Part shown: piece by piece, positions 59,056 to 64,000 of the stretch | Layout of the letters: each line of letters starts with the position of its first letter | Numbering within the stretch: the first letter of the stretch is position 1 | From: Pyrrhoderma lamaoense | Lineage: Eukaryota > Basidiomycota > Agaricomycetes > Hymenochaetales > Hymenochaetaceae | Assembly: GCA_002794735.1 (NCBI GenBank) | Contig: NBAZ01000001.1 | Coordinates: 744,001 to 808,000, forward strand | Direction: 5' to 3' | Length of the DNA stretch: 64,000 nucleotides | Notes under the pieces: model-generated | Told to the model about the DNA's origin: nothing | Seen by the model: the letters and a program-made list of their open reading frames with translations, nothing else | Database searches by the model: none | Translations under genes and position numbers: made by a program

Positions 59056-59710
59056 ATGTTGTCCACAAAGATTACTCTTGTGCTCTCTTGTCTGTTTTCT
59101 CTACTCTTCGTTGTATATGCTGCTCCCGTATGTCTCCGCTCGGATTTAAGAATAATGCGCCGCTCTCTCACATTTTCTGCCCGCAATCATCTTTAGGTGG
59201 CTTCCCCCAACGAGCTTCTTGAACGTGTCCCTGAGCCTGTAAGTTTAAACTAGATAAGAGGTGTACTGCATATGTAGTTTATGTCCTTCAACTTCAAGGC
59301 CTTTGGTGATTCGGCTCAGGATTGGAAGAGGGTTAGTTGCCTACTCGATCTTCGTTAAATAGCCCAACATATAGTTAACTAAATATATTATCTCAGCAAA
59401 TGGGTAGCATGGACAAAGACTGGAAAAGGGTGAATTAGATTCTAGTACAGACCGCTGAGTATGTGGTATTCTAAAAGTTAAATTATTACAGGGGATGGGC
59501 GGAAATGACCAAGACTGGAAACGAGTGCGTAACCTCCCTTTTAATTTCTTAAAACATAGTGATGCCGACGTAGCTGTAGAGCAATGGCATGAACCAGGAC
59601 TGGAAGAGAGTGAGAAATTCCTCCCGTCTTATAATTTGATATTCTCCTTTCAATCAGACGTCTGACAGTATGCACAGGGCCTGGGTGGCATGGATAACGT
59701 ACAGGCTTGA
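59056..59710 (+). CDS. Secreted multi-peptide precursor A: one DW-KR peptide per exon
   Basis: Seven exons (59056-59127, 59197-59238, 59299-59331, 59397-59429, 59492-59524, 59580-59609, 59678-59710) give 91 residues; every intron is GT-AG and phase 0. Exon 1 is a signal peptide: a Lys near the start, a hydrophobic core, then AYAAP-like small residues (VVYAAP). Exon 2 is a short acidic spacer (VASPNELLERVPEP). Exons 3-6 each encode one unit ending DWKR: AFGDSAQDWKR, QMGSMDKDWKR, GMGGNDQDWKR, SNGMNQDWKR. Exon 7 (GLGGMDNVQA) is a degenerate terminal unit without DW. Lys-Arg is the Kex2 site, so four short peptides ending in Asp-Trp are predicted. Codons of the repeated DWKR differ (AAG AGG, AAA AGG, AAA CGA, AAG AGA), which argues for selection at protein level. 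Function unknown; pheromone, signalling peptide or RiPP precursor are options. Confidence 0.85.
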
Positions 59711-60602
59711 TGCCTTAAATGCTATAATAAGATGGGTTATTGTCGTTCTCTGGGTTTTGTGCTTGTGGATTAGGGGTTTTGTGTGGTGTACGTTCATTGC
59801 TTGTCAACTCAATAATTTGTATCCGACCAGTTTTTGATGATCTGCTTCCATAGACTGTATTCTATCTCGTCTTTCCTACCTTTTCAAACTTTATAACCGT
59901 TCTTTCCTACTCCGTACCGTGCTCTATTAATCGAAACTTCTTCCGCCTCTTTATTGCTGCTTCGACACAAAGTCACTTTATATAAATGTGCTTTTCGAAT
60001 TCTCCATCTATTTGTTGAACTTTCTACGTAAAATTTCTGCTCCCAACTGGTCGTTTGGGCTGTCCGACGATATTATACTTTCCTTAGTTGTTTCTTGTTG
60101 ATACTGCCAATGCGCCGATGACGCATTTTGTCAACTTGACTATTAGTTATTTTTTCATCTCCGTCCTTCATTTTTTTTTCCATCTTTCCCACTTCTGGAT
60201 GAAATAAGCTATTGAATCTATTTTTTTTTCCAAGTTCTCTCTATTCTTCCACCCCCCCTCCCACTTACCCCTCTTCCGCTCCTTTTTTGCTTCCGCTATT
60301 CTCATGCCAGAGTCTTGGACGCGCATTGCGCCTTCTTTGGACATACCCAGAGCTCTGCCTTCTCGCTTCTCTGTATTCTAAGCTAGACTTCATTCGGAAA
60401 GCAAGGAACCCCGTATCCAGTGCAAGTGTAGCTCTTTTTTTGTTACCAATAAGCAATGTTAAATTCTTATCTTCCCCCTCCCCCCCCCCCCCTGTATTAT
60501 CATCGCTATTCTCACTCTTTATGGTCAGAGAATCCACGCGCTCTCCTGTACTTCCTTCTTTTCCTCTTCTTTTTTTATTGATACTTAATTCAGGGTTTTG
60601 AT

Positions 60603-60648
60603 GCACACACTCACTCACGCACGCACACACACACACATACACACACAG
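60603..60648. repeat. CA-rich microsatellite
   Basis: Interrupted (CA)n with CACT and CACG variants. Confidence 0.85.
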
Positions 60649-61399
60649 TAGAGAGAAAGAAAGAGATTAAGGGATCTTTAAACTTTTTGAGTTGCTGTGT
60701 TGCTGCGCAGTCAGCCACAGGCCGCAATACTATAGGTTGATTGGCTGGGTATGGGCGTGAAGCCAGTTATCCTCCACACCCAGCCACTTCCACTTCATGG
60801 ATGCTTTTAGAAGGCGCGCGCGGGGGGGGGGGCTGTGGCTGGACGAAGATCAGAAACCCGTAAGAAACTTGGAAAGAAACTATAATTTGAGTGATAATTC
60901 TTCACGTACATCAGATTGTCACATTATAACTATAATATATATTTTCTCACTGCTCCGCTCACAAATAACTCGAAACTTTTACGAGAGCTTTGTCATTTCG
61001 TTAGGATATAAATAAACAAATAAACGAATGAAAGAGTTAAAAAAGATAGAGAGATTTGTGGTTTAAGAGTATAATTGAAGAACGCCCCCCTCCCCACCAA
61101 CTTCCCCCTGCCCTTTATTCTTCTCTCCTCCTATGAATGAAAAAAGGCGGAGAGAAGAAGTGGTGTTGGTGTTGGTTACTACAACCACAACACGTCTTTT
61201 TTTTCTACTTTGTCGTTATCGATCGCAATGTGGAAATTAAAAATGAAAGTAAAGAGAAGAACCTAGAATCCCGTTCTTCGAGTGCTTCGCAAATAAAAGT
61301 TACTTAAATAGAACATATGATAATAATACCTATTTTGTTTTGTTATATACACATATGTTACAAAGTAAACAAAAATAAATAATAAATAGTAAATAATAG

Positions 61400-61417
61400 T
61401 AATAATAATAATAATAA
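61400..61417. repeat. AAT/ATA trinucleotide repeat
   Basis: About six AAT units in AT-rich DNA; a similar short AAT tract occurs at 62457-62472. Confidence 0.75.
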
Positions 61418-61827
61418 ACGAAAAAGAAGATTGAGGATTAATATATTATAATTATAATTATTAAAGAAATGAGAATTTGAAACAATCTGAAAGAGTTATT
61501 TGTATCTTTAATCTTACTTCTCTTTCGTTCGTTCGAGATTCATTAAAAAAAAAAAAAAGAGAGATGCCATCCCCTCCAACCCTCCCCAAAGACGCAAGAC
61601 GTGCCGAGTATCGAGTACGGGATCAAGGCACCTCCTTCTTAAGAGAAGATGTCTGATGTGCCAAGTTTATTGGACTTCTGTGGTGACTTACCTTGGCTAT
61701 CTTGTTACTCCATATTGAACAAATGAGATATTTAACTTGTCGAAGTGTCGGAGTGAGTGAGTTCTCAGACGTGGCTCAATTCAAGAGACGCCGGTCAAAT
61801 GTTGTCAGACGATAGAAAAGAAGAGAA

Positions 61828-61855
61828 AAGAGAGAGAGAGAGAGCAGCAGCAGCA
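61828..61855. repeat. GA dinucleotide repeat followed by CAG units
   Basis: (AG)n of about 8 units followed directly by four CAG units. Confidence 0.75.
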
Positions 61856-62680
61856 TGCTTGCGCGAGAGCACGATTCCGAGGTTGAATGACGAAGCCGTT
61901 TAGAAACCCCGTGAGCGATCGATATATCGGATATGTGACACCCCCAACTTATTCCGTTCAAGACTTTTTTCCCCCTTCTTCCGTACTCAAACGAGCACAG
62001 CTTTTTCTTTTCTTTCTTAATTTCTTCGAGAGCTTGGCCCCGTCGTCAATTATTATGCTTACTCGATATTGTGACAATGGGCCCCCCTCGAATGACAGCA
62101 TCGGCATCCGTATTCTTGGATCAGTTCGAGAAAATATACCCTATCAAGGACGGGGATACCGACAGCTGCGGAAGACGGAGCTCGCTATAAGTGGAAGGTT
62201 TGCCCCAGGGAATTGCAGCTGACTGGCTCGATTGTAAGCCCAGGGGTAAAAGAAGCAATGTCGACAATCCAGGAGCGGGCCTGAAACGTGACACACGTAA
62301 CGCCCAATGATGATTTCCTTGGGTCAGGCTGTAACTCTCCCCCTTGGCATACAATTATCACAATTTGACTGTTTAAACTTGTTTTTTTTGTTTGTTTTTA
62401 ATTGTGCAAGCTCATGAGTATACATTCTTTCCCTATTCAGATGCTAGAAAAGAGTAGTAATAATAATAATAATATTAACAATAATTATTGTAGATCCACA
62501 AAGGCAAGAATGAGGACGGAGCATGAGAAAGAAAGAAAAGGCGAGGAAATGAAGAAAACGAGTGAACCTGAAGGTTTTTACTTTCGCCAAAAAGCAGGGG
62601 TTGCCAGGCACCGCCCGTTCCTGGACTCGGATCTGTGCACTCTCTCAGCATTCTGCCCTGGCCCATCTCCCTCCCATGCT

Positions 62681-62690
62681 ACTTAAAAAG
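62681..62690 (+). promoter_or_regulatory. TATA-like element of peptide gene B
   Basis: ACTTAAAAAG about 156 bp before the ATG, followed by a CT-rich leader up to the start codon. Confidence 0.35.
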
Positions 62691-62845
62691 CGTACGAGTC
62701 CCTTCTCATCCCCCTCACTTGTTCTCCCCTGTCCTCCCGAGCGTCTAATCTCCACACTATAATCAATTCTCCAAACTAAACGCTCTTCTGTGCTTTCAAT
62801 CCACCTAGCACTCGAAACACCATACAATTAACCACTTCACACACA

Positions 62846-63064
62846 ATGCGCTTCGCCCCACTCCTCGTCGTCCTCGCTGCAACTATCTCAGCCGTCATCG
62901 CAGCTCCTTCCCACGGGAAGCGTATCTCCCAAGACTGGAAGAGAGAGGCTGAGGCCGAAGCTTTTGGAGGAGGTGATCGGGACTGGAAGCGGGAACCTGT
63001 TTCACAGGACTGGAAACGCGTCGCTTCACCTGAGCCTGTCGTCGGAATGAGCAAGGATTGGTAG
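62846..63064 (+). CDS. Secreted multi-peptide precursor B: alpha-factor-like DW-KR repeats
   Basis: A single exon encodes 72 residues. The first 20 are a signal peptide (Arg near the start, LLVVLAATISAVIAA core, cleavage after AIAA-like residues). Then come PSHGKR, ISQDWKR, EAEAEAFGGGDRDWKR, EPVSQDWKR and VASPEPVVGMSKDW with the stop. Three internal peptides end DW-KR, and the fourth ends exactly at DW. EAEAEA and EP directly after KR resemble the spacers trimmed by dipeptidyl aminopeptidase (Ste13) in yeast alpha-factor. The codons after the TAG (AAG AGA) would read Lys-Arg. The VASP element also occurs in the spacer of gene A, so the two genes are related. The coding call rests on the signal peptide, repeat structure and shared motif. 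The receptor and role are unknown. Confidence 0.85.
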   Translation: MRFAPLLVVLAATISAVIAAPSHGKRISQDWKREAEAEAFGGGDRDWKREPVSQDWKRVASPEPVVGMSKDW

Positions 63065-64000
63065 AAGAGATGAACTCCTCCGACCCCGATCGGTCTTTTC
63101 TCCTGGGTTTATCGTCCTTCATCCCCTGTCCCCATCCACCTCCCACACCTCACACCCTCACCACCCCCCTTTTTTCTTCTCCGCTACCCAACGCACTTAT
63201 GGAGGAAGTACGCCGTACGCGGAGCTGGACGGATTAACTTGTATGGAACTGGGGGGTAGGGGAGGAGGAGGTTGGGAAGGAAAGCAACATATAACCTACA
63301 TACCTATATCCATATCCATCTCTTCGAGGAAAACCCGGATGAAAAAAAACCGACTTTCGACCCACGTTCTCTCTCCTGTCCTTCATACTTTTTTCTTTTC
63401 TCTTTCTTTTTCATTTTCATTTTTCTTGCCCGTTACACCTTATCTTTATTCCGAATTCCGAAAGTACATGTATTATACATGTATGTATATTAAGGGATCC
63501 TCTCCCCCTCACCGCCCCTTCCCCCATAAATCCATGTATATGTGTTCCCTCCCCATCCTCCCCTCGTGTGTATGAGAACGTTAAAGGACTTGCAGTGCTT
63601 ACGATTTTTCCTTTTTCTTTTTCTTTCTCCTTTTTTCTTTTTCTTTTCATCATCTACGTTTCTTATATCTTACATCTTTCATGCATGTAAATAGCTTTTC
63701 ACCTCCTCCCCCTCCTGGTTTTCTCTCTCTCTCTCTCTCTTTTTTTTTTTCTTCTCGTGTTACATTCCTCCCATTTATAGTAGGGCCTGAATCGAAAGTC
63801 TGTTGCATGTCTATGAATAAGATTTCTTTATATTGATTTAAAGTGGGCGGGAAGCGATGGGGGGGGGAGCGAGAGAACTGGGCAAAAGATCTCACTTCGG
63901 CTTGAGGGCCCATAACCATATTCGAATCCTACTTCTTTTTCTCGCTCTCTCTTTCTTTCTTTGACCCCACCCTTCCCTTCCCTTCCTCCCAATAATTATA
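63065..64000. other. 3' region of peptide gene B, low complexity
   Basis: Pyrimidine-rich tracts, a (TC)n repeat at 63722-63740 followed by a T run, and a G run near 63860. No gene seen. Confidence 0.55.
63722..63750. repeat. (TC)n repeat and T run
   Basis: About nine TC units followed by ten T. Confidence 0.8.

Larger units (their letters stand above)
59711..62845. other. Long low-complexity intergenic region between the two peptide genes
   Basis: 3.1 kb without a credible gene. It contains pyrimidine-rich tracts (60160-60560), a 12-base C run (60481-60492), a CA-rich microsatellite, an 11-base G run (60822-60832), AT-rich DNA at 61300-61460, a 14-base A run (61545-61558) and AAT repeats. 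It presumably holds the 3' region of gene A and a long promoter of gene B. Confidence 0.6.

Noticed and set aside
60212..60642. Overlapping open frames on both strands near the pyrimidine-rich tract
   Set aside because: Products are low-complexity (Pro/Ser/Leu or Gly/Glu runs) produced by the repeat sequence itself.
59056..63064. Calling the DW-KR precursors mating pheromones
   Set aside because: Processing sites fit an alpha-type precursor, but there is no receptor gene or mating-type context in the window. Basidiomycete pheromones are normally CaaX peptides, so only the structural call is made.
1..64000. tRNA, rRNA, CRISPR arrays and intact transposons
   Set aside because: No tRNA B-box with matching arms, no rRNA-like stretch, no regular spacer repeats and no transposase or reverse transcriptase motifs were seen. 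A tRNAscan or Infernal run would settle the RNA genes.

Overview
The window is eukaryotic nuclear DNA from a fungus. Genes are compact and carry many short GT-AG introns (about 50-110 bp, often with a CTAAC/CTRAY-like branch site). The HMG-box protein, the intron density and the gene set fit Basidiomycota best, probably Agaricomycotina; this is an inference from style, not from a marker gene. About 25 protein-coding loci can be supported. I found no rRNA, tRNA, CRISPR or intact transposon.

Layout. 0-6.5 kb: C-terminus of an unrecognised protein, dihydroorotate dehydrogenase (minus), TRAPP subunit Trs31 (minus), HMG-box protein (minus). 6.5-13 kb: a PARP2-type poly(ADP-ribose) polymerase followed by a decayed tandem copy of itself. 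13-25.6 kb: MFAP1-like splicing factor (minus), UMP1 proteasome assembly chaperone, malic enzyme (minus), DNA polymerase alpha subunit B (minus), NIC96/Nup93, YJU2 splicing factor (minus). 25.9-34.6 kb: UTP4 (minus), TIM10, a zf-met2-type small protein (minus), threonine aldolase, 3-mercaptopyruvate-type sulfurtransferase, HIT hydrolase (minus). 35-43.3 kb: Mpv17/Sym1 family protein (minus), URB2-like ribosome biogenesis protein (minus), RWD+RBR ubiquitin ligase. 44-54.7 kb: multi-KH RNA-binding protein, V-ATPase subunit C (minus), PRP17/CDC40 (minus), Myb + C2H2 zinc finger protein. 54.7-64 kb: gene-poor, low-complexity DNA with one unclassified minus-strand coding region and two small secreted-peptide precursor genes.

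The most interesting part is the last 5 kb. Two genes 3.1 kb apart (59056-59710 and 62846-63064) both encode a signal peptide followed by short peptides ending in Asp-Trp and separated by Lys-Arg, the layout of a Kex2-processed pheromone or peptide precursor. In the first gene the DW-KR peptides lie one per exon, on successive 30-33 nt phase-0 exons. In the second they lie on one exon, with an EAEAEA spacer like that of yeast alpha-factor and a stop codon immediately after the final DW. I know of no described family with this exact motif; that should be searched.

The other genes are mostly housekeeping: RNA splicing (MFAP1, YJU2, PRP17), ribosome biogenesis (UTP4, URB2), DNA replication/repair (POLA2, PARP), mitochondria (TIM10, Mpv17), nuclear pore and vacuole. 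They are not a pathway cluster. Many of these conserved genes are interrupted by a single-base frame break, usually at a homopolymer. That is best read as residual sequencing error in the assembly and should be kept in mind before calling any of them a pseudogene.
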